Below are positions 1-11,271 of a stretch of 64,000 nucleotides of DNA, piece after piece; position 1 is the stretch's first letter; every line of letters starts with the position of its first letter. Made by a program: the position numbers and the translations under genes. The DNA is from Branchiostoma belcheri (lineage: Eukaryota > Chordata > Leptocardii > Amphioxiformes > Branchiostomatidae): assembly GCF_001625305.1 (NCBI RefSeq), contig NW_017802469.1:505077-569076 (forward strand), read 5' to 3'. The notes beneath the pieces are model-generated. The model had not been told where the DNA came from. It ran no database searches and saw nothing but the letters and a program-made list of their open reading frames with translations.

Positions 1-142
1 TTGAAAAACTTAAGAACTAGGAAGAAAAGGACTTTCTTCAACAGTTGGGGCCAAAATATGTCTTTTATTTCAATTTTTTTTTTTTGCAAATCAGAAACAA
101 CAAATCAGAACACAAGAAACAACAAATTAAATTGGTGTAGCC
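1..142. repeat. MITE family A, right part, cut by the window edge
   Basis: The end (GGTGTAGCC followed by TTA) and the interior match the other family A copies at 1941, 24675, 26340 and 29993. Only the last ~140 bases are inside the window. The family has long terminal inverted repeats starting GGCCACACCAATTTAATTT and lies between copies of TTA or TAA. Confidence 0.75.
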
Positions 143-1191
143 TTAGAGCCCTTTGCCTAGTAGTTTTTTTATTTGAATTTGTAGAAGGAATACCTCTTTG
201 GTATCAAAAAGCACAGTATATCACAATATTGTTTCTTGCTTGTAAGACTGAAAAAACTGTTAAGAATATGCCAAAAACTTTCTGTATATGTTGGGGGGTA
301 AAATTCGTGCAATGATTGAATTTCGTATTTTTCGTTTGTTCTAAGAGAACAATTTAGAAACTTAGGCTGGAAAGTGTATATTTTTTCTCCCATGTTCTTA
401 AAATATAGGCAGATATTGCAAACATTTTTGTCAAGAAATTAAGTACTCTTCACGAAGAATCAGAGTTTTTGAACAAGATGCTATTTATGCCAGAACTGTA
501 AGAGTTATGTGCTATTTGGTGACTAGCTTTCTGCATCTTGCTATGCATTTCTGTGTAGTGCAAAATACTGGATTGTATTTTGAATGGAATGATGCACCTA
601 TCAGTGTAAAACATAGGGGGACATGGGTTGTACTTGATTGGTGTCCAACTTTTGCACAGTACCGTTGAATAAAAGCTTGCTGGAATATCTGGATAGTCTC
701 AAAATACTCTCTCCCCCCCACTATTTGCTAGCACCCCTTCTTGGTGTTCACTGATATGTGCATTACATGTTAAAGAATACAGGCCATTCAAAATTATTAC
801 TCCTAGACCCTTATGACATTTTCAAGAATTCAGCCATTTCCAAGTTTTGAAGTCCCATGTTTTACAGTCATAAAAATAAAAAAAGCAAGTATTTTGCAAG
901 AAGGTGTAGTCCTGTACCTTATTAAAAGGTATCTTTGCAATTGATATGGTGGAGGTTATAATAAATGACATGGTAGAGAATTACCATAAATATGGAAATA
1001 CAGTGTCAGAAGCAAATATGAAGGTATTAGCACAAAATTGTACCTGGAACAACTTTTGTAGGTTGACATCAATTCTCATAATTCTGCCTATAGTATCTTC
1101 AGACAACCGCATTAAAAAATGATATCATCAAGGCCTTTTCAAAAATGTGTTGAACATCTGAATATCTACATGTAGAAATGTGCATACCTTA
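143..1191. other. AT-rich stretch with no recognised feature
   Basis: I see no coding exon, RNA gene or obvious repeat here. The short ORFs in it lack recognisable motifs and plausible splice context. Confidence 0.5.
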
Positions 1192-1617
1192 GGCCACAGC
1201 AAGTAAATTTTATGGATGACATCCTCCGCAGACTCCAAATCTACCGGTAATGCGAGCGGGCAAAAAAAAACAAGGCGGGCCGAAAAAAACAAGGTTCCTA
1301 CGTTTTGAAATTTTGACTCAATCATAATGATTGTACAAATGGTTTTTATTCAGTGGGAACATCACATATACACAGCCAGCATCACATATCACCGCATCAA
1401 AGTAAGAAACCAAACATTAAATCAGAGCCTTTTTCTCGTCTCCTCTCTTCATAGTTATCTGCCATCCACCTTCTGCCATGGCAACAGACATCTTTGCCCA
1501 TTTTCGGCATGTTGACCACTGTCAGAAGGCAACAAAATTTCTCGCTTTTTCCCCAAAAAATCTGGCGAAAATTAATGCGCGCGCTGATGTCATCCATAAA
1601 AATTACTTGCTGTGGCC
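1192..1617. repeat. MITE family B, complete copy
   Basis: The ends are inverted copies of GGCCACAGCAAGTAAATTTT followed by ATGGATGACATC, and the element is flanked on both sides by TTA. A three-base TWA duplication with these ends suggests a non-autonomous PIF/Harbinger-type DNA transposon. Other copies lie at 28190-28582 (opposite orientation) and 56315-56520 (truncated). Confidence 0.75.
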
Positions 1618-1940
1618 TTACTGCATTTAAATAGTAGATCTCTGTATTCACTGTTTTTTATGTGAGACTCTAAGAAAAGTCGGTGGAATTATAAGAGTTG
1701 ATATTATACCTTTCTTAAACTTGACATAGTTTTCTTGCATCTTGTAAAATTTTCTATAGTGAAATTATTCAGTGTTGTCTCTTTTTAAGCGAGCTAAGAA
1801 TGAGCTAGCAGAAAGTGAACTATCCTAGAGAAAGCATCGGTGGTAGTCTAAATGTGGAATATCTTTGCATTCAAAAATAAATGCAGACACATTCACTACA
1901 AACGTGTGTGTGGGTCACTCACTATCTAAAACTTATTTTA

Positions 1941-2308
1941 GGTCACACCAATTTAATTTGTTGCTTCTCAGATTTTTTCAGAAAAAATATGAAGTGACAG
2001 GGCGAAAAAAAAAAACAGGCCAAGGCACCCCATGATATCTAGAAATGTTACAATATGAGCCATGAAGTCAACATACCAGGCTGGTTTATAATTAAAACAA
2101 TAGATTTTGAACTTTTAATGAAACAAAATTGCATTGTTACATTGATAAAAACTTGAACAAAGGTGTTTCTTCAACCGTTGGGGCCAAAATATGTCTTTCA
2201 TTAAGCATTTTGGAGTTGACTTAGAACAAAAAAAAATTTTTGTTGTTGCAAATCAGAAAAAAATGGACAGGGCGAATCCGAGAAACAGCACATTAAATTT
2301 ATGTGGCC
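1941..2308. repeat. MITE family A, diverged complete copy
   Basis: The left end is GGTCACACCAATTTAATTTG and the right end is ATTAAATTTATGTGGCC, with TTA on both sides. It is more diverged than the copies around the syntaxin gene. No ORF of note is inside, so it is non-autonomous. Confidence 0.7.
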
Positions 2309-2934
2309 TTACCATAAAAGCATTAACGTTACATACCTTGTTCAAGAAGATAATATCAAATTGTGTATGAAATCCAACTTGAAGGGATGAGACAAATGAT
2401 CCCACAGCCCTGCCTACCCTCAACAACCAGGTATTACTACTGTTCTGGTATATACATGACGTAGATGCAAGAATTTGAATGACAAAATGAAGGAATCAGC
2501 AGTAGTCATTGGCTATGAGCTTAACTTAGTTAACTTTTCCTTCCCACAAATTTTCTAGTGTGCCTGTTTCTATAGCCCTTGCACCAGACTACAACAAGGA
2601 GCTAGTCACTAGTCCTGCAGTTGTTCCTTACAATTTGAAGAATTAATGTCAGAGAAACTTTGGATGAATCAATAAATATGGAGATATTTCACTTCTGCCC
2701 CTCCCCTCTTCGGTGAATTTCTTTCAGAAGGCTACAATCTTTCATTGTCATCCTTTAATTTAGCAAGATTTAGCAAAAACAATTGAAAACATTACTCTTC
2801 CTGACAGAAATAAACTTTACGTGTTCACGGGGGAGAAACACACTAAAAGTGCTCTAATTATGATTACCGCATCGTTTAAATCCAAAGCTGCTCAGTCCTT
2901 GGTCACATGCTGTGTTTCTGACACGTTAAATGGC

Positions 2935-3131
2935 CATGGATCAAAAGCGCCCCCTTACGGCGGAAGAAAATCACTGCAGTTTCAGGAGCATCCCAGCCAA
3001 AACACTGGTTGATAGCGCCATGGATCAAAAGCGCCCCGTGGCGGCGAAAGATTATTACTGCAGTAGCAGCGTAGCCAGCATATTGTGCTGCAGTACTACA
3101 TTCGACTGCTAGGGGTCGCTTTTGATCCATG
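2935..3131. repeat. Short inverted-repeat element with a duplicated left end
   Basis: CATGGATCAAAAGCGCCCC opens the element and recurs at about 3019. The right end is its inverse (CGCTTTTGATCCATG). The element is 197 bases long and non-coding. It may be a small MITE whose left terminus was duplicated. Confidence 0.6.
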
Positions 3132-5960
3132 CACTTCACCTTCCCTGACTGTACACTATAGCTTGTAACGTGTAACTTCGCAGCCTGGTATCCGGTCCTG
3201 TTGTGGATTGAATTGGCTATCTTCGAGGCTCTAGACTAGGAATTCTCCACCGCCTGGCGTAACTACGAACTCGGCAGGAGTTCTGCACGGCTGCGGTTGA
3301 ACTACCACCGCGGCAAAACCCACAACAGGTGGCCGACTTGGCACTCCAACAGGTTGCCAAGTGAAGCCGGGCGCGGCGAAGAGCCTCTACCGCCCCGAGG
3401 ATAGCATGTCTGTATCACGGTAGACTGGATACCATGCTGGTACAAACTTCGTAAGCCTGAAAGTTACCAACAAGGTAAAGAGAGGAATCCGTTTTCGTGT
3501 ATTTGAGTCCAACTTTTTTTAATCTATCAGTTAGGAAGTTTACGGACTAGTTAGTGCATTCCACGGTCAAGGGTAGCCCTACGAACGGCCACTAGTACAC
3601 GGTTGAAGCGGCGGCGGCAAGATGACCGAGCCGTGAACGGTGAACAACACTACTCGCCCTTGAGCACAACTCCGCAAGATTCTGATGATGTAGAAAAAGC
3701 CTTTCGCGATGAAAGTCTGTCAGAAAACGGGGTATGAAAGTCATAAGAATTCAGCAACCCTGCTAGAAGTCACTCAGTAGTATGGGCGCGGGCCTGAGCC
3801 GGTTTTTCTCGGCCCGCTAGCAACCATAGCGCCGGATAGAATCCAGCCGGCCCTCGGTGCAGTACACCTGCAGTTCCGCCGCGTTTCTCTCGGTCAGCCG
3901 GTTGGATTCGACGGGCTGTTGTCGCTAGTTGACCGAGAAGAAATCCTCCTGTCCCCGCGAAACTATCCAGGTTACTAACTCAGAGGAATTTTATTCACAA
4001 TTTCTGGTGGCAAATTTCTTGTTTTTCGCCGGTCGAGGCACCGGGCGGCGTCGCCGAGCCGGCTACCAACAACCGCTGGCCGCGCGGGGCCTTTCAGCCC
4101 GCCGAAGACACCCAGCTTATATACACTTGTTCTTCAAATGAAGAAATAAAAAGTTTATGTAACATGAGATTAAGTTATTTGAGGAAGAATTATGGCAAAG
4201 GTGGCTCAATTTTTGTTGTATTCTGCGATACGAACTACTGTACTGTGAGAATAGCCATTTCCTGTTGCCGCGGCTTCTCCACTCGTTTCTCAGAAAATTG
4301 TGCGTTCTGCAAACTAGGAGACCGTGAACTCACCGAAAAATACGACAAAAACTTCAACGTACGGCGTTTCTTTTCGGTGGGGTTTGTAGATAATATAAAA
4401 CGTACGACAGGGCCGTTGAAAAGTTATAAAAAACACTTAGCGTTTTCTAGAAAAATAAACATTTGTGTTTCAAACAAGTAATATTGGTAACCCCCAAGAG
4501 ACCCTAATTTCGGCGGTTCAAACCCGGAAGTGAGAAATCGGGACCACCTGTAACAGTTAAGAAGATTTAGCCCACTCGCGGATTCCGGCGATTTGGGAAT
4601 GGCCAAAACTCGGAGACCCGTAAGGGGGTTTAAACTTTTCACAGAAAAAATCATATTATGACTTTTTCCCAAGGGTTTACAGGCCGAAAACTGATTGTTT
4701 TATTTTCTGTAGATTTAAAGTAAAATAATAAGCCACAAGTTATTGAAATTCTCGCGTTTATGGGGAAAAGAAAAATATTTTATTGTTGAACTAAATTTCG
4801 TTCCTCTACTTCTTAGGTTTAATTCTATTTATCAAATACATGTATGGATACAAAGATTGACTCATTTTACACACCATACTGCAGAGTTTTTGTAAATCTA
4901 ACCATTAAAAAAAAGTTTTGCACCTATATCTAAACAGCAACCTGACAATAATACATTGTATACTGTCACTCCGCCATCTTTGATGCGTTACGGCAAATTT
5001 ACGCTGGTTTCACACTTTGTTTGACAGAATTTATGTCTGACGTTTCCTCATTACCACTATCTTGTGGAATTATGATAACTTTGAAGTGTACTCCTCTGCT
5101 CCAGGCCGACTTTCTTGTACACGCGCCTTCGTTCTATCTCCGCCATGTTTAACGTTGGTTATATCTAATCTCCAAGCAGATGTCGGGAGGCTAAGTCAGA
5201 ACGTTTTCCTAGCTTCCTAGTTTCTGTTACAAACTGTCTGCAACTAAATTACAGAGGCGGTTTACAGAAAATGGAAGCTAGGAAAACAAGACAATTCACC
5301 TTCCAAATTTCTACTTGTAGATTTTCTATCGACGCATTTATAGGCTATCATACTATAATAAAAGTAGGTTTCTATTTCTATATTCTGCACAGGAAGGCAT
5401 CTTGGATATGTTGCAACTATCCAGCAATATTGACCATTTATAATATACCAGAATGGACAATATTGCAGTTAAATGATATGAATTTGAATCCAGAACCTCT
5501 AGATTAATGATCAACTACCCTGTTAAAAAATGCCTAAATATTAAAGGTAGCATTAGCTCTAGAGTGACAGAGTCAGTCAAAGGCCAAGAGACAAAATGTT
5601 CATCAATACAGCAATTGTATTTTTGCAAATACATTCTCTGTATAAAAACTGTAGCCTAAAACTTGTGCTTCCCAAAGAATACATCATGTTGCCCTCTCCT
5701 GGTTAAAAGATTATTAATGATTAATGTCCGTATTATATAAGATAGACTTACTTAATATTGTATGAAGCAAAACAGCACCATGGAATGAAAACTACAGACT
5801 TCATAATTGTTTTGTATAAGAACATACAAATATCCCCGATCTATTGGTTTACACATACATGTAGATGGTTTTGCAAGTTAATTCTGGCTATTGCAGGCTT
5901 TGTATAATTTATTATATAACGTTACCACAGTAACTAGATTATTGCCATGAAGCTTGCTTG
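3132..5960. other. Mostly unique DNA with one weak inverted repeat
   Basis: A GC-rich part (about 3180-4100) contains an imperfect inverted pair: AGCCTGGTATCCGG near 3182 against ACTGGATACCATGCTGG near 3424, with CCTGTTGTGG and CCACAACAGG inside. It resembles the AGCCTGGGTACC foldbacks at 57 kb. The remainder is AT-rich. The 105-residue ORF at 4164-4481 has no motif I can name and no splice support. I see no gene. Confidence 0.4.
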
Positions 5961-6018
5961 CGTGTGAAGATTTAAGTTTTCTGAGGAGTGGCTGGTGGTA
6001 TGGAGCTGAACTGGGGTC

Positions 6019-6084
6019 AGCCCTATGTTACGACAGCCCTATGTTACGACAGCCCTATGTTACGACAGCCCTATGTTACGACAG
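6019..6084. repeat. Four 16-base tandem units, left terminal array
   Basis: CCCTATGTTACGACAG is repeated four times without change. The inverse motif (AGGGCTGTCGTAACAT) forms an array at 7394-7455, and related units lie at 7104-7170, so the pair looks like tandemly repeated termini of one compound element. Confidence 0.8.
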
Positions 6085-6198
6085 CCTATAATGTTTTGCC
6101 TCGATCCATACAAAAATACACGTATCATTTAAAAGATGTATCCCAAACAGTGTCAAACAAACTAACACAAACCCCACTCAAACCTGGAATGAAGGTCA

Positions 6199-6582
6199 GT
6201 TTGAAATCAACACTTTGGCGGGTTTACCTTAACACTCCCGAAGGATCTCTTGTACAAAACAACATATTATGTAAGATAAAACATGAGTTTGAAATCAACA
6301 CTTTGGCGGGTTAACCTGAACACTCCCGAAGGATCTCTTGTACAAAACAACATATTATGTAAGATAAAACATGAGTTTGAAATCAACACTTTGGCGGGTT
6401 AACCTGAACACTCCCGAAGGATCTCTTGTACAAAACAACATATTATGTAAGATAAAACATAAGTTTGAAATCAACACTTTGTGGCGGGTTTACCTGAACA
6501 CTCCCGAAGGATCTCTTGTACAAAACAACATATTATGTAAGATAAAACATGAGTTTGAAATCAACACTTTGGCGGGTTAACC
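6199..6582. repeat. 88-base minisatellite, about 4.4 units
   Basis: Units starting GTTTGAAATCAACACTTTGG begin at 6199, 6287, 6375, 6463 and 6553, almost identical. ORFs through the array are a by-product of the periodicity. The array is inside the compound element bounded by the 16-base arrays. Confidence 0.85.
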
Positions 6583-7224
6583 TTAATGTTTACCTCCTCT
6601 CATGTACCTCTTCTACTCTTTCCTCCCATGGGACTGTAAGCTCGATAATGATCACTTTCTTCATCTGCTTCGACCATAGAACCATGTCTCGTCTTTTTTT
6701 CAAGAAATCCGAGATTTTTTTGGGAAAAATTCCGAAATGAAAAAAATTATGGACAATTAGTTTTTAAGATTTTGTAGTGGTTTATTGTAAAGCATCTTGA
6801 GGTCTTTATACAGCATCTTATGTTAAAATTTTATGAAATATCTCAAGTTTTCCTCCAAAGACCCCAAGATTTGACAAAAAAGCTCGAGATTTTTAGGCTA
6901 AATCTTGAGCTCTTTCAATTGTCAACAAGGCATAAAGAAAAGGTTTTTTTTCACAAAATGTTGTATATGTGTACTGTTACTTTATTGGTACAGATCTATG
7001 TTAAATGTACCAATTTGTTCTTGTATAATTGTTTCTTCGATTAAACAAATATACAATGCCTTTCCATTGCATTCACCAATAATCATTTTGTCGGGAATAT
7101 AGCCATAGGTGTGTCGTAACATAGGTGCATCGTAACATAGGTGTGTTCTAACATATGTGCGTCGTAACTGTAACACCGAGTGTAAATAGTGTAAATATGT
7201 AAATAGTGGGAATTGTATGTAGGC

Positions 7225-7350
7225 TTCATGTGAGGCGTCACTGACTGGGTAGCGGTCTGCAACGCTGGTTCTGGACGGATTGTTGGGAGCGTCAAGTGGC
7301 ACACCGCGTGAGCGGCGCGGGTTCGATCCCTGCCCGTGAATCAACATCCG
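7225..7350 (+). repeat. tRNA-derived (SINE-like) segment
   Basis: GGGTTCGATCCCTGCC is a near-perfect RNA polymerase III B box. About 80 bases upstream, TGACTGGGTAGCGG is a loose A box. The spacing is longer than in a real tRNA and no acceptor stem can be paired, so I call it SINE-like rather than a tRNA gene. Confidence 0.4.
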
Positions 7351-7393
7351 AGTTTTTCTGAGTTTCTATTCCCTGCTCCTGCGTTACATGACA

Positions 7394-7455
7394 TAGGGCT
7401 GTCATAACATTATGGCTGTCGTAACATTATAAGGGCTGTGGTAACATAGGGCTTG
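7394..7455. repeat. Right terminal array, inverse of the 6019-6084 motif
   Basis: Imperfect units of the type AGGGCTGTCGTAACAT repeat three to four times in inverse orientation to the left array. They lie about 115 bases past the stop codon of FReD-1, so the compound element occupies this gene's likely 3' UTR or its flank. Confidence 0.7.
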
Positions 7456-7570
7456 AACTGTAAAAACTGCACTAACCTTACAGAATAACAATTGTGTTTT
7501 GTATGTGAAGATGAAATTTTCTGATGAGTGGCTGGTGGTACTGGTGCAGAAATTTAGGTCTTTTGGGATT

Positions 7571-10098
7571 TTATTTCTTCCCTTGCCTCATGTTTGCCAC
7601 CCTGGTGCTGAAGTCGGTGGGGCGGATCATCATTTTGGTCTTCTTCAGAGAATACATGAAGGGAGGGCCATATATTTCACTAAAAGGAAACCAGTAGACA
7701 CCATAACCATTGTTGGAGTTGAACCCGTCAGTGTCTCGGAAGTACGGACCGTTCAGGTTACTGTAGCTGTTGAGACCGTACCACCAGCCAGGACCGTAGT
7801 ATTCTGCCCTTGAACCTGAGGACCAAGTGTCTTGGTCATGAAGACGGGCGCTGAACTTCATACCATTGTTGGTATATGAACCTGTCAGATAGAACCCATC
7901 CCCTGCTGTCGACGTCCCACTGTACCCATCCACACTCAGGATGTAATCATTACCCGGACCAACTGAGAAGCTGGAGTATCGAGCAAACTTCACATTCCCA
8001 TCCCAGCCTGCAAGCTCTATGTACAACTCATACGTGTTCTGGGCCGTGATACGGTAGATGTTGCCTAACCCTAACCAATGCTCACCACTAGGTTGCCCAA
8101 ACCCATCTCGGTAAGCACCCAACTGACGGAAAAACTCGAGAGACCCGTCAAACCTCTTCTGTATGACCGTCCACCCTCCCCCTTCTGTGGTCTGATCACA
8201 GTATACAGAGATCGGGTCGTTAACATGGGCAGGTTTGATAGAAAACACCCCACTAGCTATTTCATCAAACATTTCCTCCGCAGTATAAATGCCTGAGCAG
8301 TCCTCAAAATAGGTCTCTTGGCTGTCAGCATTGGCCGGTTTTCTGTGTGGAAGGTGTTGCTTGTTGCCTAGTTCTTTTTTCCGTGCCTCTTCTTCATTGC
8401 CAGGTTTTGGGTGAGATGCTGTCATAAACGACAAGACATATATTACATCTTAAGATGTTTTACAGCTACATAAAAAAATTACATTGTTGTTTAAGTACAA
8501 CTTAATGTAACTAACCTACTACATTACTTACCTACTATCTACAGTTTTCTACTAGTTTCATTATAGTCCTTTCAAAACCAAATTGATCAATTTCCTCCTG
8601 TCATTTTTCCCATTTTTGAAATTTGCAATAGTAATTATACATAGTTCACCTTGTTGCTACATATACAATGTTGTCTTAGTACAATTTAATAGTACATCTT
8701 AGTACAAGTTTTTGAAATTTGCAATAGTAATCATCTCACCTTGTTGCTGTTCCTCATCACCCGACTCAGGCTCTACTGATGACTTCACCTGTTTAACTCG
8801 GGCTGTACATGTCCCTTCTGGGCTGTGCTTGGTACCTATAAGAGAACAGATTTACACATCAATTCCTTCAATCTCTTTGTGATAATGCAGTCTGTGTGAC
8901 ATGAAAATAAATGTGGCCTACAGTTCTCACGGTGCTTATTAGCAATCTCACACTTTTGTGGGGTCACGTGGCGTAGCGGCAGCGTGCTCAGAATCGGGAT
9001 CAGAACCAAGAGGTCCCGGGTTTGAGTCCTGACATGCCACCGATCTTGTGCCCTTGGGAAAGGCACTTAACACGACTTTCCTCACTTAACCCAGGTGAAA
9101 ATAAGTATTGTATTGTCTCGTGTTGGTGGCGGCATTAATATGAGTTGAAAAAAATTGAGTGTGCTGTCACGTCTTATGATTACATGTTGGAATATGTACA
9201 TGTATTAAAAAAAATTCAGCACAGTGGACCAGACATCAAATGTTTTAATACCTAGAAGGCAAGCTATCTTTTATTTTACCTTCACAGGACATCCCTGAAA
9301 AGCAGTGTGTTTAACACAGTTGTATAAACCCTGTATAAATAAAACAGAAATTTGTTTTGATTTTCTGCTTTCTACTGTGCAAATAGAAAATTTGTTTCAC
9401 TGTTGACTGTTGTGATCATGACTTTCAGAGTCAAAGATGACTGTTAGTGTACTAAGTATTTTGTTATGCACACATGCCTATACATACATGTAGTCAAAGT
9501 GCCACAATCCACGCGATGCTTCTTTAACATTTCCACAAAGTCACCACAGATCGCCTCAGGAGTTCCCAGTTCAGCATGCTCCAAGTCACTGCCCTTAGCT
9601 GGAAGGGAGAGAGTCAAACATTGAGTAATATAATGTACGTCCTACATTTTCATGGGAATAGGTTTTCATTATGATGCACAGAGAATGAAGTCATATTATT
9701 CTAAACAGGTTGTCTGTTTATCTATATTATATCTATATTTATGATACATTTCAAAATGTAGCCTAAAAATGGATTCAATTGATGAAGCATACAATTTAAC
9801 AAACAAACAAACAAACAAACAAACAAACAAGTTCTTTGCTTGAAGTGCAAATTTGGGATGCAACATCCGTATAGTAATGTATCAATTCTGCTTCAAGTTT
9901 GTACATGTGTTTGTTCCATATGGAATGCTTTTTAAACCAATATTTAATGACCTTATTATTAAACTCATACTCACCTGTCTCCAAACACTCCTCCCAAACC
10001 CTGCACAGTGACAGGGTGAACTGGTCAGTCTGGCCTTCCCCGGTCACTACTGACCACTGGAGAACTGCGGTCACCACAAACACATGGAGGAACCACAT
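7571..10098 (-). CDS. Secreted fibrinogen-domain protein, paralogue 1 (FReD-1)
   Basis: Four coding exons: 10098-9975, 9598-9503, 8835-8740 and 8418-7571. Joined they give 387 residues in frame, all introns in phase 1. Exon 1 starts MWFLHVFVVTAVLQW, a clear signal peptide, then has two Cys (SLCRVWEEC). Exon 2 has two more Cys (AICGDF and RVDC). Exon 3 is an acidic linker ending EEQQQ. Exon 4 is a full fibrinogen C-terminal domain with GGGWTVIQKRFDG, YWLGL-type and LNGPYF motifs. By family it is a probable extracellular lectin-like recognition protein; ligand unknown. Odd points: the exon 2 donor reads GTG|GCACTT instead of GT, so exon 2 may be skipped or extended 15 bases to a GTATGT, both frame-neutral. 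The domain lacks its second Cys pair. The 3' flank differs from the paralogues. Confidence 0.85.
8740..8835 (-). other. FReD-1 linker exon (exon 3), most diverged of the four
   Basis: The exon has 96 bases between TTATAG and GTGAGA. It encodes a linker with its own Cys (GTCTARVKQ) that the other three paralogues lack, while the acidic end GDEEQQQ is shared. This may give FReD-1 different intermolecular bonding. Confidence 0.7.
8962..9195 (+). repeat. tRNA-derived SINE, near full length
   Basis: The head carries TGGCGTAGCGGC (A box) and GGGTTTGAGTCC (B box). The body includes GGCACTTAACACGACTTTCC and the tail GATTACATGTTGGAATAT. A matching copy in the opposite orientation lies at 35036-35267, and a head-only fragment at 31190-31262. 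It sits in intron 2 of FReD-1, antisense to the gene. Confidence 0.8.
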
Positions 10099-10167
10099 CT
10101 TGTACGGCTGGTCACTCCTATAAGTGAAGAACAACTAACAGTACAAATGAAGTTCTCAGACCAAAGT

Positions 10168-10178
10168 TGTATATAGTT
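10168..10178 (-). promoter_or_regulatory. TATA-like box of FReD-1
   Basis: The minus strand reads CTATATACAACTTTGG about 75 bases before the FReD-1 start codon. The surrounding bases (ACTTTGGTCTGAGAACTTCA) match the FReD-4 promoter but not FReD-2 or FReD-3. Confidence 0.6.
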
Positions 10179-10233
10179 ATGAAAGGATTGTCATCATAAT
10201 GCAAACTTCATAATTCCTGACTACAGCATTAAT

Positions 10234-10760
10234 TACCTCCATGAAAAATGGAGGTATTGTTTTTGGCGTGTCTGTCTGTGTGTCTGTCTGTGTGTCAGTG
10301 TGTGTGTTTGTGTTTCGCACATTTGCGGCCAGCATAACGTTTGAACCTTTGGATAGATTGTAATGATATTTGGTATGCTGGTAGGTGTTGGGTAGGCATA
10401 GGTCAAGGTCAAAGTCAGTGATCTACACTATTGGATGGAAATTATGCAAATGATACTTCATTTGCATAATTAATGAGGAAATTCTGTAATTACACATCAT
10501 GGCACTTTGATACATGTACTGTTTATAATCTATGGCAGGTCGAATATCAACAGATGCCAATCATGCAAATGCCAATCATGGACCTAATTTGCATAATTAA
10601 TCTGAAAATTATATGACTCCGTGGTAAATGATGGAAATTTCATACTTGGGGCATGTCTGCGTTAATCAAAAGTTAACATCACGGTGCATATATTATGTTA
10701 CTTAATGTTAAGGTTATTTGCATAATTAAGGAAGAAATTTACATAATATTTATCAAGCCC
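10234..10760. repeat. Interspersed repeat family G (hairpin-headed)
   Basis: It begins with the hairpin ACCTCCATG...TGGAGGT, then a CTGTCTGTGTG-rich stretch and GTCAAGGTCAAAGTCAG. Family members with the same order of motifs occur at 49689-49900 and, more distantly, 55601-55735. No ORF. The element lies just upstream of the FReD-1 promoter. Its right end is uncertain. Confidence 0.55.
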
Positions 10761-10805
10761 ATATGGGGATATGAGATCTTGGAACTCTACTCCAATATGA
10801 CAAAC

Positions 10806-11173
10806 CATGCCCGTAGCCAGGATTTTGAATGGGGGGGTTCTTCCCACTGCTTGAGGGGACCTCGAGCGCCGAAGGCTCGAGGTTCCTAGGGGGGTCCGGG
10901 GGCATGTTCCCCCGTAAAATTTTGAAAAATGAACCTTCTAAATAGCATTTTGTGCATTTTTGAGAGGATTTCAAAGAAAAAATCAGAGATAAATTTTTAT
11001 TCAATGACAATGGGAGCAGTTTTTCTACGATTCTAATCTATCTTTTTAAGAAAAATCTTGGACCTTTATAAAAAGTGGACCAAAAAGTGGACCTTTACAT
11101 AAAAAGTGGACCAAAAAGTGGACCTTTGAGCCTTGTGGGTTTTTTTTCCGAACCCCCCCTGGCTACGGGCATG
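10806..11173. repeat. TIR element family H (CCCGTAGCCAGG ends)
   Basis: The ends are CATGCCCGTAGCCAGG and its exact inverse. The interior has GTGGACC units and no coding capacity. A nine-base CAAACCATG precedes the left end and follows the right end, which could be a target duplication. A second copy lies at 43222-43598. Confidence 0.8.
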
Positions 11174-11271
11174 CAAACCATGTACCAGTACCACGTGCAT
11201 GCACCTCGGTGGAGCTGACATGGGAAGTGGAAAAAGGGGCGTAGGTAAAGTTCTCACGCACCTCTAATTGT

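Noticed and set aside
4164..4481. 105-residue plus-strand ORF with two Cys
   Set aside because: No known motif and no flanking exons.
6199..6582. CRISPR-like array
   Set aside because: Units are contiguous with no unique spacers, and the genome is eukaryotic. The same holds for the other tandem arrays.
7225..7350. Functional tRNA gene
   Set aside because: Good B box but no pairing acceptor stem and too long a distance to the A box.
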